Origin: Brevibacillus composti
GTDB lineage: Bacteria; Bacillota; Bacilli; Brevibacillales; Brevibacillaceae
Reading direction: 5' to 3'
Assembly (NCBI RefSeq): GCF_016406105.1
Contig: NZ_CP066308.1
Span: 205,001 to 269,000 of the forward strand
DNA length: 64,000 bases
Shown here: in pieces, positions 27,144 through 37,417 of the stretch
Layout: every line of letters begins with the position of its first letter
Position numbering within the stretch: the stretch's first letter is position 1
Translations under genes and position numbers: made by a program
The notes under the pieces: generated by a model
What the model was told of the DNA's origin: nothing
The model's database searches: none
The model's input: only the letters and a program-made list of their open reading frames with translations

Positions 27144-30100
27144 GTGATAGACGTGAACAACTTCGAATATATGAAGATCGGCCTGGCTTCCCCGGACAAG
27201 ATTCGCTCTTGGTCTTTCGGGGAAGTGAAAAAGCCGGAAACGATCAACTACCGCACATTGAAGCCGGAAAAGGACGGTTTGTTCTGCGAACGCATCTTCG
27301 GTCCGACCAAGGACTGGGAGTGCCATTGCGGAAAATACAAGCGCGTTCGCTACAAAGGCGTTGTGTGTGACCGATGCGGCGTGGAAGTCACCCGCGCCAA
27401 AGTACGCCGTGAGCGGATGGGGCATATCGAGCTGGCTGCCCCGGTCTCTCACATCTGGTACTTCAAAGGCATCCCGAGCCGCATGGGTCTGGTGCTGGAC
27501 ATGTCTCCGCGCTCCTTGGAGGAAGTCATCTACTTTGCATCCTACGTGGTAACCGATCCGGGCGATACGCCGCTGGATAAAAAGCAGTTGCTGTCGGAAA
27601 AAGAGTACCGCAACTACCGTGAAAAATACGGCCACTCTTTCCAAGCGATGATGGGGGCAGAGGCGATCAAGCGCCTGCTGCAGGAAATCGATCTGGAAAA
27701 AGAAGTGGAAACGCTGAAGGAAGACCTGAAAACAGCACAAGGCCAACGCCGCAACCGTGCGATCAAGCGCCTGGAAGTGCTGGAGGCATTCCGCAACTCC
27801 GGCAACCGTCCGGACTGGATGGTGCTGGACGTGTTGCCGGTGATTCCGCCGGAACTGCGTCCGATGGTACAGCTGGACGGGGGCCGCTTTGCCACCTCCG
27901 ACCTGAACGACCTGTACCGCCGGGTGATCAACCGGAACAACCGTCTGAAGCGCCTTCTGGAGCTGGGCGCACCAGACATTATCGTGCAGAACGAGAAGCG
28001 CATGCTGCAGGAAGCAGTAGACGCCTTGATTGATAACGGTCGCCGCGGCCGTCCGGTTACAGGTCCGGGCAACCGTCCGCTGAAATCCCTCAGCCATATG
28101 CTCAAAGGGAAACAGGGACGCTTCCGTCAGAACCTGCTCGGGAAGCGCGTCGACTACTCCGGCCGTTCCGTTATCGTCGTCGGACCGAACCTGAAGATGT
28201 ACCAGTGCGGTCTGCCGAAAGAAATGGCGCTGGAGCTGTTCAAGCCATTCGTGATGAAAGAACTGGTGGCCAAAGGTCTCGCGCACAACATCAAGAGCGC
28301 GAAGCGCAAGGTAGAGCGCGTCCAGCCTGAGGTGTGGGATGTACTTGAAGACGTCATCCGCGAACACCCGGTGCTGTTGAACCGCGCCCCCACCCTGCAC
28401 CGTCTGGGGATCCAGGCGTTCGAACCGGTACTGGTCGAAGGCCGCGCCATCCGTCTGCATCCGCTGGTATGTACGGCGTACAACGCCGACTTCGACGGTG
28501 ACCAGATGGCCGTGCACGTGCCGCTGTCCGCAGAGGCGCAGGCGGAAGCCCGTATCCTGATGCTGGCGGCGCAAAACATCTTGAACCCGAAAGACGGCAA
28601 GCCGGTCGTCACGCCTTCCCAGGACATGGTGCTCGGTTCGTACTACCTGACCCTGGAGCGCGAAGGCGACATTGGCGAGGGTACCGTCTACCGCGATTCG
28701 CATGATGCGATCGCCGCGTACCAAAACGGTTATATCAGCCTGCATACCCGGATTGCATTGCCGACGAAGGAACTGAATAAAACCAGCTTTACCGAAGAGC
28801 AGCGCAATGCGCTTCTGGTAACGACGCCCGGGAAGCTCATTTTTAACGAAATCTTCCCGCCGGAGCTACCGTATATCAACGTTCCGACCAAGAGCAATCT
28901 GCAAAAAGGCGTACCAGACGAATACTTCATTTTCGATAAAGGCGTAAACGTAAAAGAGTTTATCGCCAAGCTGCCAGACCAGGGCGCAGTGAAAAAGGGC
29001 TTCCTGGGAACGATCATCTCCGAGTGCTTCCGCCGTTTTGGCACGATGGAAACCTCGAAGATTCTGGACAAAATCAAAGAACTCGGCTTCATGTACTCGA
29101 CCAAAGCCGGTATTACTATCGCGGTGGCCGACATCGTCGTGCCGGAGGAGAAGAAAGCCATTCTCGACGAAGCGGATCAAAAGGTCCAAACCGTTATGGC
29201 GCAGTATCGCCGTGGTCTGATTACGGAAGACGAGCGCTATGACCGAGTGATTTCGATCTGGTCCAAAGCGAAGGATGAAGTAACGGAAGTTCTGATGAAG
29301 TCCATGGATAAGTTCAACGCGATCTACATGATGGCCAACTCCGGTGCGCGTGGTAACGTTTCGCAGATCACGCAGCTCGCCGGTATGCGCGGTCTGATGG
29401 CGAACCCGTCCGGACGAATCATCGAGCTGCCGATTAAATCCAACTTCCGTGAAGGTCTGACCGTACTCGAGTACTTTATCTCGACGCACGGTGCGCGGAA
29501 AGGTTTGGCGGATACGGCGCTGCGTACAGCCGACTCGGGTTATCTGACTCGCCGTCTGGTAGACGTAGCCCAAGATGTCATCGTTCGCGAAATCGACTGC
29601 GGTACGGATAAAGGCATCCGCGTAACGGCGATCAAGGATGGTAAGGAAGAGATCGAAAAGCTGGTTGACCGCCTGATTGGCCGCACCTGCTTCGAGACGC
29701 TCCGTCATCCGGAGACCGGCGAAGTCATCGTCGGCCGCAATGAAGAAATTACCGAAGAAATTGCCGAAGTCATTGAGAAGGCCGGCATTACCGAAGTGTA
29801 TATCCGCAACGTACTCGCTTGCCGCACCAGCCATGGCGTGTGCAAACGCTGCTACGGCCGCAACCTGGCGACAGGCGACGAGGTGGAAATCGGCGAAGCA
29901 GTCGGTATCATCGCCGCTCAGTCCATCGGGGAGCCGGGTACACAGCTGACGATGCGTACCTTCCATACCGGTGGGGTTGCGGGAGACGATATTACCCAAG
30001 GTTTGCCGCGTATTCAAGAGCTGTTTGAAGCGCGCAATCCGAAAGGGCAAGCCGTTATCTCCGAAATCGACGGGGAAGTCGTGGACATCCGCGAAGGCAA

Positions 30101-30794
30101 GGACCGCCGCGAGATCGAAGTGCGCGGCGAAGCAGAGAACAAGGTGTACGCCGTACCGTACGGCTCCCGCATCAAGGTCTCTGTCGGAACCAAGCTGAGT
30201 GCCGGTGACGAGCTGACCGAGGGTTCTGTTGACCCGAAAGAAATGCTCAAGGTCCGCGGCCAGCGCGGCGTATCCAACTACATCCTGCAGGAAGTACAAA
30301 AAGTGTACCGGATGCAAGGGGTAGAAATTAACGACAAGCACGTCGAGGTCATGATCCGTCAGATGCTGCGCAAGCTGAGAGTCATCGACAGCGGCGAAAC
30401 CGATCTCCTGCCAGGCTCTTATGTCGAAGTGCATGAGTTTGAGCAAGCCAATGCCAAAGCCTTTATGGAAGGCAAAAGCCCGGCGGTGGGCCGTCCTGTT
30501 CTTCTGGGGATCACAAAAGCATCCCTGGAAACAGACTCCTTCCTCTCGGCCGCATCCTTCCAGGAGACGACGCGTGTCCTGACCGATGCCGCGATCAAAG
30601 GCAAGGTAGACCGCCTGCTCGGCCTGAAAGAGAACGTCATTATCGGGAAGCTGGTTCCAGCCGGTACCGGTATGTCCCGCTACCGCAACATCAAAGTTCA
30701 GTCGCGTGCTGAATACGAAGAGAACAGGGAAGCCGAAGGTGCTGTGCGCGTCGGTGAAGACGAAGGCGCAGTCCGTGTAGGAACCCCCTCCTAA
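27144..30794 (+). CDS. rpoC: RNA polymerase subunit beta'
   Basis: A 1216-residue subunit that starts at GTG 27144 after GGGAGGTAA. The N-terminal zinc finger CHCGKYKR...VCDRCG is near residues 60-80 and the absolutely conserved [14 protein letters not shown] with the three catalytic aspartates is near 448-461. Trigger-loop residues are in the region near residue 920. The last 20 residues contain a short repeat, [15 protein letters not shown], absent from the Bacillus protein as I remember it. A terminator follows, which separates it from the accessory operon. Confidence 0.97.
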   Translation: MIDVNNFEYMKIGLASPDKIRSWSFGEVKKPETINYRTLKPEKDGLFCERIFGPTKDWECHCGKYKRVRYKGVVCDRCGVEVTRAKVRRERMGHIELAAPVSHIWYFKGIPSRMGLVLDMSPRSLEEVIYFASYVVTDPGDTPLDKKQLLSEKEYRNYREKYGHSFQAMMGAEAIKRLLQEIDLEKEVETLKEDLKTAQGQRRNRAIKRLEVLEAFRNSGNRPDWMVLDVLPVIPPELRPMVQLDGGRFATSDLNDLYRRVINRNNRLKRLLELGAPDIIVQNEKRMLQEAVDALIDNGRRGRPVTGPGNRPLKSLSHMLKGKQGRFRQNLLGKRVDYSGRSVIVVGPNLKMYQCGLPKEMALELFKPFVMKELVAKGLAHNIKSAKRKVERVQPEVWDVLEDVIREHPVLLNRAPTLHRLGIQAFEPVLVEGRAIRLHPLVCTAYNADFDGDQMAVHVPLSAEAQAEARILMLAAQNILNPKDGKPVVTPSQDMVLGSYYLTLEREGDIGEGTVYRDSHDAIAAYQNGYISLHTRIALPTKELNKTSFTEEQRNALLVTTPGKLIFNEIFPPELPYINVPTKSNLQKGVPDEYFIFDKGVNVKEFIAKLPDQGAVKKGFLGTIISECFRRFGTMETSKILDKIKELGFMYSTKAGITIAVADIVVPEEKKAILDEADQKVQTVMAQYRRGLITEDERYDRVISIWSKAKDEVTEVLMKSMDKFNAIYMMANSGARGNVSQITQLAGMRGLMANPSGRIIELPIKSNFREGLTVLEYFISTHGARKGLADTALRTADSGYLTRRLVDVAQDVIVREIDCGTDKGIRVTAIKDGKEEIEKLVDRLIGRTCFETLRHPETGEVIVGRNEEITEEIAEVIEKAGITEVYIRNVLACRTSHGVCKRCYGRNLATGDEVEIGEAVGIIAAQSIGEPGTQLTMRTFHTGGVAGDDITQGLPRIQELFEARNPKGQAVISEIDGEVVDIREGKDRREIEVRGEAENKVYAVPYGSRIKVSVGTKLSAGDELTEGSVDPKEMLKVRGQRGVSNYILQEVQKVYRMQGVEINDKHVEVMIRQMLRKLRVIDSGETDLLPGSYVEVHEFEQANAKAFMEGKSPAVGRPVLLGITKASLETDSFLSAASFQETTRVLTDAAIKGKVDRLLGLKENVIIGKLVPAGTGMSRYRNIKVQSRAEYEENREAEGAVRVGEDEGAVRVGTPS

Positions 30795-30812
30795 CCCGTT
30801 TTGAAAGGAACG

Positions 30813-30851
30813 TACCCTCCTTGAGCATCGTCTCGGGAGGGTATTTTCTTT
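30813..30851 (+). terminator. Terminator of rpoB-rpoC
   Basis: TACCCTCC (30813-30820) pairs with GGAGGGTA (30836-30843), 15-base loop, then TTTTCTTTT. Confidence 0.8.
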
Positions 30852-30872
30852 TCCATTTCTTTCTGTGATAAT
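30844..30872 (+). promoter_or_regulatory. Candidate extended -10 promoter of the accessory operon
   Basis: TG-T-GATAAT at 30864-30872 is a good extended -10; the -35 region (TTTTCT, 30844-30849) is poor and overlaps the rpoC terminator tail. Low activity or regulated use would be expected. Confidence 0.4.
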
Positions 30873-30918
30873 GTAAAGCGAAACATAGTAGGGAGACTAT
30901 CGTCATAGGAGAACTGGC

Positions 30919-33900
30919 ATGCAGAAGACAGGTTGGCTGCAAACATGCAAAGTCATCAGAATTCATCGACAAATTCCGCGATTTATGGAAGCGGAGGTAC
31001 TCCACCATGAGAGCGGCAAACGACTGCTGGTGTACCAGTTTGCTTTGGACCCAAGCCAGGATTATCAAACAGCCTGGAATGATTTCTATATGAATATAGA
31101 CTGGATGCAGCAACTGGACAGTTGCGGCTATGCCCCGTTGTACGCGTACGGCGAAGAAAGAGACGACGCGGCGGGGACTCACTTTTTTTATGTCGCGATG
31201 GAATGGAACCGGGAGTACGTGTCATGGGCGGAAGCATTTTCTGGTGGCCGTGCCCAAGCGTTTGACACGGCCTACAAGAAGTGGATGGACCTTTTGCAGG
31301 CGGTAAGCGAGCTTCATCACCTGCACCTCTACTCCGGGGGATTAAACAGGGAAAATGTCTACATATACACGGGCAGAGAAGGGCATTCGCCGTTCTTTTT
31401 GCCGGCATTTTTATTGTGGAGGTTTGAGCAGACGTTTTTGCTTGCCTCCGAACCGGGCGAGTCAATTTACGGCCCCGGCACGACACGTTCGTATCGCCAG
31501 CCTGCCGACGATGCCTTGTTTTTGGCAGATTTGCTCTTTTCACTGCTCTTTCCTGGCCGGGAGAGACCTGCCGATGACATGGATATCATCCAGCTCCAGA
31601 GCGAGTGCGATCCGATTTTGTTTCAGGTGCTGTATGCGCTCGTTTCGTTTTCCAAAGACCATTCGCTGCGCGGAATTCAACAGCTGGCAGCGCAATATTT
31701 TTCCGAACGCATCGACGGAATGCTGGTGACGGTCGGATGGGATCAGGAGAGGTCCAGCTTTTTCGAGGCCGCCGGCCGCGCCGCCTGGCAGGAGACGTTT
31801 CGGGAGGATACCGCAAGCCGGGTCTACCTGCTATCGAGGTACGACAAGCGGCTCGGAGTGCCTGTGCTGCAGGTGCTCGGGACGAGGTATCGATGGGAAC
31901 TGCTGCTGGCCGGGACAACCAACCCGGCTGATTATGTGATGCATCGCTGCGAAGAAGTGAGCATGATCCGGATGGAGTCATGGAAACGGATGGCAAAGCC
32001 AAGCGTCCTTCAGTGGCGTTTTCACGAAGCCAAGGGAGAAGGCGAGGCCCTCTTCCAAACCGTCAAGAAAGAGACGGCGTTCCGGCGCGATCAATCCCGG
32101 CAAAAATCCCAGGCATGGGACAAGTTTCAGCGTTGGGAAGAGATTTTGAAATTGCAGCTTGCTCTCCTGCAGGAAGAACAACGCTTTGCCTACTCTTCAT
32201 GGGAGGCGACAGAGGATGCCACGCAGCTGGTGATTACGCTGATGACCGAGGTGCCGCCGGAGTTGGGCTGGGAGGAAGGAACAGAAATCATGCTCTCCGA
32301 TGGAAGCCACGAATACCTGGCGGGTACGTTTATCCGCCAATCCGGGCGAGAGCTGTACGTCCATTTGGCGAGAGACGTAAACAGGGAGGCGCTCCCTTCC
32401 TACGGGGATTGCTATCCGTATGTCAAGAGCGCTCAGATTCAACTCGCCCGCCAGCGTCAAGTGCTGCAGCAGTTTCGGACAGGCACCAACGTTCGGCAAA
32501 AGGTGAGGGAGCAGATCCTGGACCCGCAAAAAGCGGCAACCAAACCGGCTGCTCAGCAGCATTTTTTCCAGCGGCTGAATCGCGATCAGGAAAGCGCTCT
32601 GCAGGCGGCGCTCGGGGCAGACGCCCTCTTTTTACTTCAAGGCCCTCCAGGGACGGGGAAGACCACCTGGATTACGGAATTGATTCTGCAAATTTTTCGC
32701 CAAAATCCTGCCTCGCGAATCCTGCTCGCTTCCCAGTCCAATGTGGCGATTGATCATGCGTTTACACGCGTGATCCAGTTAATGGACCGGCACGCAGGGC
32801 TTTTTTCAGCACGTCCGCGCACGGTGCGGGTCGGAAATGACAAGATGAGTGAAGACGTGCGCCCCTGGAGCTTGGACAGCGGCGTGATGGCGTGGATCGA
32901 ACAGGTCGAGCAGCAGGTGAATGAAAATATTTGGACGTTTATTCAAAATGAGTACGATGCGGATCGGTATAACCGGCTCATGAGCATTTTTTATGACTGG
33001 AAAAACGTCTTGCAGCAAAATGAGTCCGTCAAGCCTTTATTCTTGTCCCAGTCCCCTTTGCTTGTAGGGGCTACCTGCATGGGCTCTTTTCCCTTTGGCA
33101 AATGGGGACAGCGGTTTGACTGGGTGATCATTGACGAGGCGGGGAGAGCGACACCGCCCGAAACCTTGATCCCGGCCAGCCTGGGGAAACGGGTGGTTTT
33201 GGTAGGGGATCATAAGCAGCTTCCGCCCGTCATCGACAAAGCGGCCGAGAAAATAGCCAGTGCACAGGATGACCGAAAAATGATGGAGACTAGCTTGTTT
33301 GAGGAGCTGTTCGCACGGGTATCGGATACAAATCGGGCGACGCTCTCCATCCAGTACAGGATGCACCCCGCGATTTCGGATCTGGTATCCCGCCTCTTCT
33401 ACGAAGACACGCCGCTTCTTGGGGAAAAGGGCGAGGACCAGATGGCGATATCAGAGCAAAGCAATCCGGTCTTGACCTGGCTCAATACGGATGGTCAACC
33501 GGAAGCCGACGAAGAGCGGCAGGGAACCTCTTATGGAAACAAGGCGGAAGTGAGGATGGTCTCTGCGCTCCTGCAGCAGCTGGACCGGCAGGAGGCGGGC
33601 ACAACGGCCAAAAAGTCGGTGGCGGTCATCACCGGGTACGCGGTGCAGAAGAACTGGATTCGCAACGCTCTCAGCGGTCTGAGTCTGCGTCATCTGGAGG
33701 TAGAGGTGGACTCGGTCGATGCGTTTCAGGGAAGAGAAGCGGATCTCGTCATTTACAGCCTCGTCCGGAACAACAGGGAGCAAAAAGTCGGCTTTTTGCA
33801 AGAGGAGCGAAGGATGAATGTCACTTTGTCCCGAGCCCGGGAAAAGCTCTTTATCGTTGGCAGTGCCTCGATGGCCAAGCGGTTGCGCCCGGACAGCATT

Positions 33901-33981
33901 ATCCGAATCGTATACGAGCAAATGGCGGCTCACCCGATGGGGTATGTCCTGGACGGAACGGAGGCGGAAGGATGGATTTGA
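30919..33981 (+). CDS. SF1 UPF1-like helicase with N-terminal pseudokinase-like domain (Mokosh MkoA-like)
   Basis: A 1020-residue protein. Residues 1-240 look like a protein kinase that has lost catalysis: a hinge-like FFYVAMEWNREY near 90, ELHHLHLYSGGLNRENVYIY near 130-149 where HRD should be (Asp missing), and a helical D-x5-ADLLFSLLFPG near 210. The C-terminal half is a superfamily 1 (UPF1/COG1112) helicase: Walker A GPPGTGKT at 575-582, Ia LLASQSNVAIDHA, II DEAGR at 739, III VGDHKQLPP, IV QYRMHP near 811, V VDAFQGREADLVI near 933, VI LSRARE near 969. All helicase motifs are intact. Kinase-like plus COG1112 helicase, next to a PLD protein, is the type I Mokosh layout. RNA or RNA-DNA unwinding in phage defence is inferred. 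Confidence 0.82.
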   Translation: MQKTGWLQTCKVIRIHRQIPRFMEAEVLHHESGKRLLVYQFALDPSQDYQTAWNDFYMNIDWMQQLDSCGYAPLYAYGEERDDAAGTHFFYVAMEWNREYVSWAEAFSGGRAQAFDTAYKKWMDLLQAVSELHHLHLYSGGLNRENVYIYTGREGHSPFFLPAFLLWRFEQTFLLASEPGESIYGPGTTRSYRQPADDALFLADLLFSLLFPGRERPADDMDIIQLQSECDPILFQVLYALVSFSKDHSLRGIQQLAAQYFSERIDGMLVTVGWDQERSSFFEAAGRAAWQETFREDTASRVYLLSRYDKRLGVPVLQVLGTRYRWELLLAGTTNPADYVMHRCEEVSMIRMESWKRMAKPSVLQWRFHEAKGEGEALFQTVKKETAFRRDQSRQKSQAWDKFQRWEEILKLQLALLQEEQRFAYSSWEATEDATQLVITLMTEVPPELGWEEGTEIMLSDGSHEYLAGTFIRQSGRELYVHLARDVNREALPSYGDCYPYVKSAQIQLARQRQVLQQFRTGTNVRQKVREQILDPQKAATKPAAQQHFFQRLNRDQESALQAALGADALFLLQGPPGTGKTTWITELILQIFRQNPASRILLASQSNVAIDHAFTRVIQLMDRHAGLFSARPRTVRVGNDKMSEDVRPWSLDSGVMAWIEQVEQQVNENIWTFIQNEYDADRYNRLMSIFYDWKNVLQQNESVKPLFLSQSPLLVGATCMGSFPFGKWGQRFDWVIIDEAGRATPPETLIPASLGKRVVLVGDHKQLPPVIDKAAEKIASAQDDRKMMETSLFEELFARVSDTNRATLSIQYRMHPAISDLVSRLFYEDTPLLGEKGEDQMAISEQSNPVLTWLNTDGQPEADEERQGTSYGNKAEVRMVSALLQQLDRQEAGTTAKKSVAVITGYAVQKNWIRNALSGLSLRHLEVEVDSVDAFQGREADLVIYSLVRNNREQKVGFLQEERRMNVTLSRAREKLFIVGSASMAKRLRPDSIIRIVYEQMAAHPMGYVLDGTEAEGWI

Positions 33982-35387
33982 TACAGCTGGCCAAAAGACA
34001 AGAGGATTCCATCCCCGGTGCCCGTCTGATCTGTTTCTTTGAAAAGTGGTTTCCCGTCTACCAGATCGAGTTGCGTTTACGTGTGCAAGATCCCGGGGAA
34101 GTACAGATTATATCCTGGTTTTTGCTCAGACTGATCGATGAAGGCATTTATCAACTCGACCAGATGGCCATGTTTCTGGGAATTCCCCAGCAGACAGCGC
34201 AATCCGGTCTTCGGGAGCTGGAGATGCTGGGGTATATCGTCGTCGTTCCCACCTTGACCAGCCGACTTTATAAGCTGACCGATCGGGGACGCGGCGTTTT
34301 GGAGGAAAATCGTATTGTCAAACAGCGGGAGGAGCATTTTACCGTAAAGCTGGATGCGACGACCGGGGCTGTGCACCACTACTTTTCCGTGGATACGGTT
34401 TCTCCGGGCAAACGGCTGTTTGGAGACGATGAAGTGATTCGCCCCTATCTTCCGTTTCCTTCTTCACTGGCGGATGTGGCGCATCGGTTGCCTGACATTC
34501 GCCGGGTCTATAAAGAATTCAGGCTGACAAAAGTAGGCGAGTCCGGACAAGTGACATTGGACGAGATCGTCGAGGTGGATGCGGTCAGCACGCATTACCG
34601 GAAACTTCGCCTGCTGGTTTTTCTGACAGATGACCAGACCTACCGCTTTCAGGTATTTGATCGGGATCAACTGCTGCCGGAATACGAGGAGCCGCTCCTG
34701 CGGATGGCAGAGGCGGGAATGGACATCTGGCAGATGGAGGAACAACCGCATGGACTTTTTAAAGAGGACGAATCTGCAGCGTCCCTCACTTTCCCGCAGA
34801 TGCCGGAACCATTGAGTGGAACCGACAGCCATGAAGCCATTCTGCCCACCGGCCACCATCAGCAGGTACGTCAGGAAGACGGACGTTCTCCCGTTGGAGC
34901 AGCTGCTCCCCGGGAAGTGGAGGTGACTCCCCTGACAACGACCGACCACTTTGCGGTCATGCAGCAATCCTTTGCGTTAGGGCGTGAGCGGGTCATCATT
35001 ATCTCGCCCTGGGTGGCGAAAGCGGTCGTGAGAGAGCTTTTGCCTGATATGGAAGCATTTTTGCAGCGAAAGGGAGAGCTGTGGATCGGTTACGGCTACA
35101 CGAATGAAGATGAGCGGCGTCGGAAGCAGACCGAAGACGCGATCGCCTATCTGAAGAAACAGTTGCCCTATGCCACCTTTTTTCCGGTGCTGCTGGGCAA
35201 TACGCACCAGAAGATCCTCATCTGCGACAGTGATTACGTCGTGGTCGGCAGCTATAACTGGCTCTCTTTCCGGGGGGACCGCAAACGCGGGTTTGTCGCG
35301 GAGACCAGCGTGATGATCCGCAATCGGGAAGTGGTCCAGCAATACGCAAAAATGGTGCAGCGCCAATTGAATCAAGGGAGGGGATGA
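33972..35387 (+). CDS. Winged-helix and phospholipase-D-type (single HKD) protein (Mokosh MkoB-like)
   Basis: A 471-residue protein. Residues 35-115 look like a winged helix (IISWFLLRLIDEGIYQLDQMA...LREL..LGYI), which may bind nucleic acid. A less conserved middle and a low-complexity linker (about 280-320) precede the PLD domain. Its HKD motif is His412-x-Lys414-x4-Asp419, followed by GSYNW, the usual GS/N block. One HKD suggests a dimeric enzyme, as in bacterial Nuc-like PLD nucleases. The ATG at 33972 follows GGAGGCGGAAGG and overlaps the helicase stop by 10 bases, so the pair is translationally coupled. Nuclease function is inferred from family and context. Confidence 0.8.
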   Translation: MDLIQLAKRQEDSIPGARLICFFEKWFPVYQIELRLRVQDPGEVQIISWFLLRLIDEGIYQLDQMAMFLGIPQQTAQSGLRELEMLGYIVVVPTLTSRLYKLTDRGRGVLEENRIVKQREEHFTVKLDATTGAVHHYFSVDTVSPGKRLFGDDEVIRPYLPFPSSLADVAHRLPDIRRVYKEFRLTKVGESGQVTLDEIVEVDAVSTHYRKLRLLVFLTDDQTYRFQVFDRDQLLPEYEEPLLRMAEAGMDIWQMEEQPHGLFKEDESAASLTFPQMPEPLSGTDSHEAILPTGHHQQVRQEDGRSPVGAAAPREVEVTPLTTTDHFAVMQQSFALGRERVIIISPWVAKAVVRELLPDMEAFLQRKGELWIGYGYTNEDERRRKQTEDAIAYLKKQLPYATFFPVLLGNTHQKILICDSDYVVVGSYNWLSFRGDRKRGFVAETSVMIRNREVVQQYAKMVQRQLNQGRG

Positions 35388-35393
35388 TCTCAA

Positions 35394-37391
35394 ATGACTC
35401 CAAAAAGAATGACACAGAAAGTGGTCGACCACTTCAAAACGCTGCAGCTCAACCAGCTTTCGCGCATTACTGTTGAATTGAAGGAAGAAAGCAAAGGGTT
35501 GATTCGGGTATGCGAGGAAAACAAAGTGTCGCCCCTGGATCTCGTGGAGTGGCTGCTGATCCCGCCGACCGGCGAAGAGAGGGAAACCCTTTCTTGCCGG
35601 GAAGAAACGCTGAGCAAGCATCAGGTAACGTGGGACGTGCTTCTGTATGATCGCATCATTCCCTCCGTCGTGCTGTCGCAGTCTTATTCTTCGCAGCTGC
35701 TGGCAGAGGGCCTGTGCAGAGTGTCCATGTATCATGAGGGACGCTTGCAGATGTTTGTCGACCGTCTGCGGAGGTGGGAATCATGGATTCTTCAGTATGC
35801 CGGGGAATGGATGCGGATACGGCAAATCAGATCAGCGCTGGAGATGAATGACGATGAGGACGGGGAAGCGGCCAAGGCGCTCGCTCCCAAAAAGATAGAC
35901 GACTGGTACAAGCGCATGAAAACCGAGCCGTTCCGGCCTCGTGAGGAGGGAGCAGACCATGGGCAGCAGCATACCATGACGATACTGGACGAGCTTCGCC
36001 AATTGCGGCGGACGGCTGCCAAACCGGGCAAGATCATGGAGTATGTCCATCACCAGGTGTCCGGTCTGGCGCTGCCGGAGGATCTTCGGGATGACCACGC
36101 CTTGCAATGGCTGTTGGCGATAGTCCAAAAAAACAGCGGAGAGCTGACGACGCACATGCGAAATCTCCTGCGAATCAAGCATGTGCTTGATCCTGTGGAA
36201 CCGATTCTGCCCTGCCTGGAGCAATGGAGCCCCGGTCTGATGGAGAAAATGCGGGAAGATCTGATCAAGTTTGACCAGTACCGGACGACCCTGGCGGCGT
36301 TCCGCGAGCGCATTCCCCTGGAGAACCACGCCGACCCGCTCCTGTTTATCCGGACCTGTCAGCAAGTGGCAGGGGCGCAGCCGGTCTTTTCCTATCTGAT
36401 GCAGGATGCCAGCCCCTCGTCTGTCCGCAGCATGGCTCTCGCGCAGTTGTCCGGCTACTCGGTCAGGGAATGGCTGCTGGAGACAGCCGATACTCCCGCT
36501 CGCACAGAGCAGCTGTATGGCCTGCTGCGCCATTGGTGGGAACAGTCCGACCAGTGGGAAGATGTCATTTCTTCCTTTGCAAAGGAATGGAATGAGAATG
36601 CAGCAGGTGTATCCGAGCAACAAGCGTTATTGGCAGGGAAGCAAAAGGAATGGCTGCTGTTATGGACGCCCCAGAGGTTGGAAAGACGACTGCGGAGGGA
36701 CGCGGTACCGCTCTCGGAGTGGCATGCTGCGCTTCTCGGATTTTTGCGGGAGGATTGGGCCAAAGACAGGGAGCAGGACGGGCGCCTGTGCGAAGCATAC
36801 ACACAGTATTTTGAATACCTGTACCAGCATCGGACCGGGAAAGAGCTTTTGCAGGAGTGTATGGTCAAAGATTTTTCCCTGCTGCAAAGATATGTGCATC
36901 ATGGCGGCAAGGATAGACACATCATGGGCTGGGTCGGGCGAGAGCAGGTGCAGCGTCTGCTTGTCGGCTACCTGACCTTTCAGCTGCAAGAAGGCAAGGA
37001 CCTGGATTTCGAACGCCTGACTGAACTGGGGCCCTTTCTGACAGGAGAGAATTTGGACACGATCATTCGCGAAGCATTGCTTGCCGGACTTGCGCCACAT
37101 CGGTTGGCTCAGCTTGCAGAGAGCTGGGATTATGAATGGATTGGCTGGAACGAGCGGGCAGAGCCTCTTTCCAGCGACGAGTTGGAGCGAATCGTCGTGG
37201 AGCATCCGGAGTGGGTGGAATATGAAACCGAGCTGCCTCTGATGAACGGATTAACCCTGTCCTATCAGCTTGTGAGTCCCGGCATCAAGGAAAAATACTC
37301 GACCCGCCTCCTGTCTCGGGCCGTGATTCGGGCCGAGATACAGAACGAGGATGTGCTCCAGCAGATGTTCCAGGAACTCAAAATGATATAA
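35394..37391 (+). CDS. Unknown 665-residue protein of the accessory operon
   Basis: I do not recognise this protein. It has no signal peptide or membrane segment, is predicted helical almost throughout, and is rich in Trp, Glu, Arg and Leu. The first 70 residues (VVDHFKTLQLNQLSRITVELKEES...VEWLLIP) resemble a small helical DNA- or protein-binding unit; residues 130-190 are strongly charged. No Walker, nuclease or zinc motif is seen. The ATG at 35394 is 9 bases after AAGGGAGGGG. It follows the PLD gene by 6 bases and precedes the Hsp70-like gene by 26 bases, so it is part of the same operon and may be a scaffold or sensor; that role is a guess. Confidence 0.7.
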   Translation: MTPKRMTQKVVDHFKTLQLNQLSRITVELKEESKGLIRVCEENKVSPLDLVEWLLIPPTGEERETLSCREETLSKHQVTWDVLLYDRIIPSVVLSQSYSSQLLAEGLCRVSMYHEGRLQMFVDRLRRWESWILQYAGEWMRIRQIRSALEMNDDEDGEAAKALAPKKIDDWYKRMKTEPFRPREEGADHGQQHTMTILDELRQLRRTAAKPGKIMEYVHHQVSGLALPEDLRDDHALQWLLAIVQKNSGELTTHMRNLLRIKHVLDPVEPILPCLEQWSPGLMEKMREDLIKFDQYRTTLAAFRERIPLENHADPLLFIRTCQQVAGAQPVFSYLMQDASPSSVRSMALAQLSGYSVREWLLETADTPARTEQLYGLLRHWWEQSDQWEDVISSFAKEWNENAAGVSEQQALLAGKQKEWLLLWTPQRLERRLRRDAVPLSEWHAALLGFLREDWAKDREQDGRLCEAYTQYFEYLYQHRTGKELLQECMVKDFSLLQRYVHHGGKDRHIMGWVGREQVQRLLVGYLTFQLQEGKDLDFERLTELGPFLTGENLDTIIREALLAGLAPHRLAQLAESWDYEWIGWNERAEPLSSDELERIVVEHPEWVEYETELPLMNGLTLSYQLVSPGIKEKYSTRLLSRAVIRAEIQNEDVLQQMFQELKMI

Positions 37392-37417
37392 CGGGAAGAG
37401 AGAGGGAGGATGACAGC

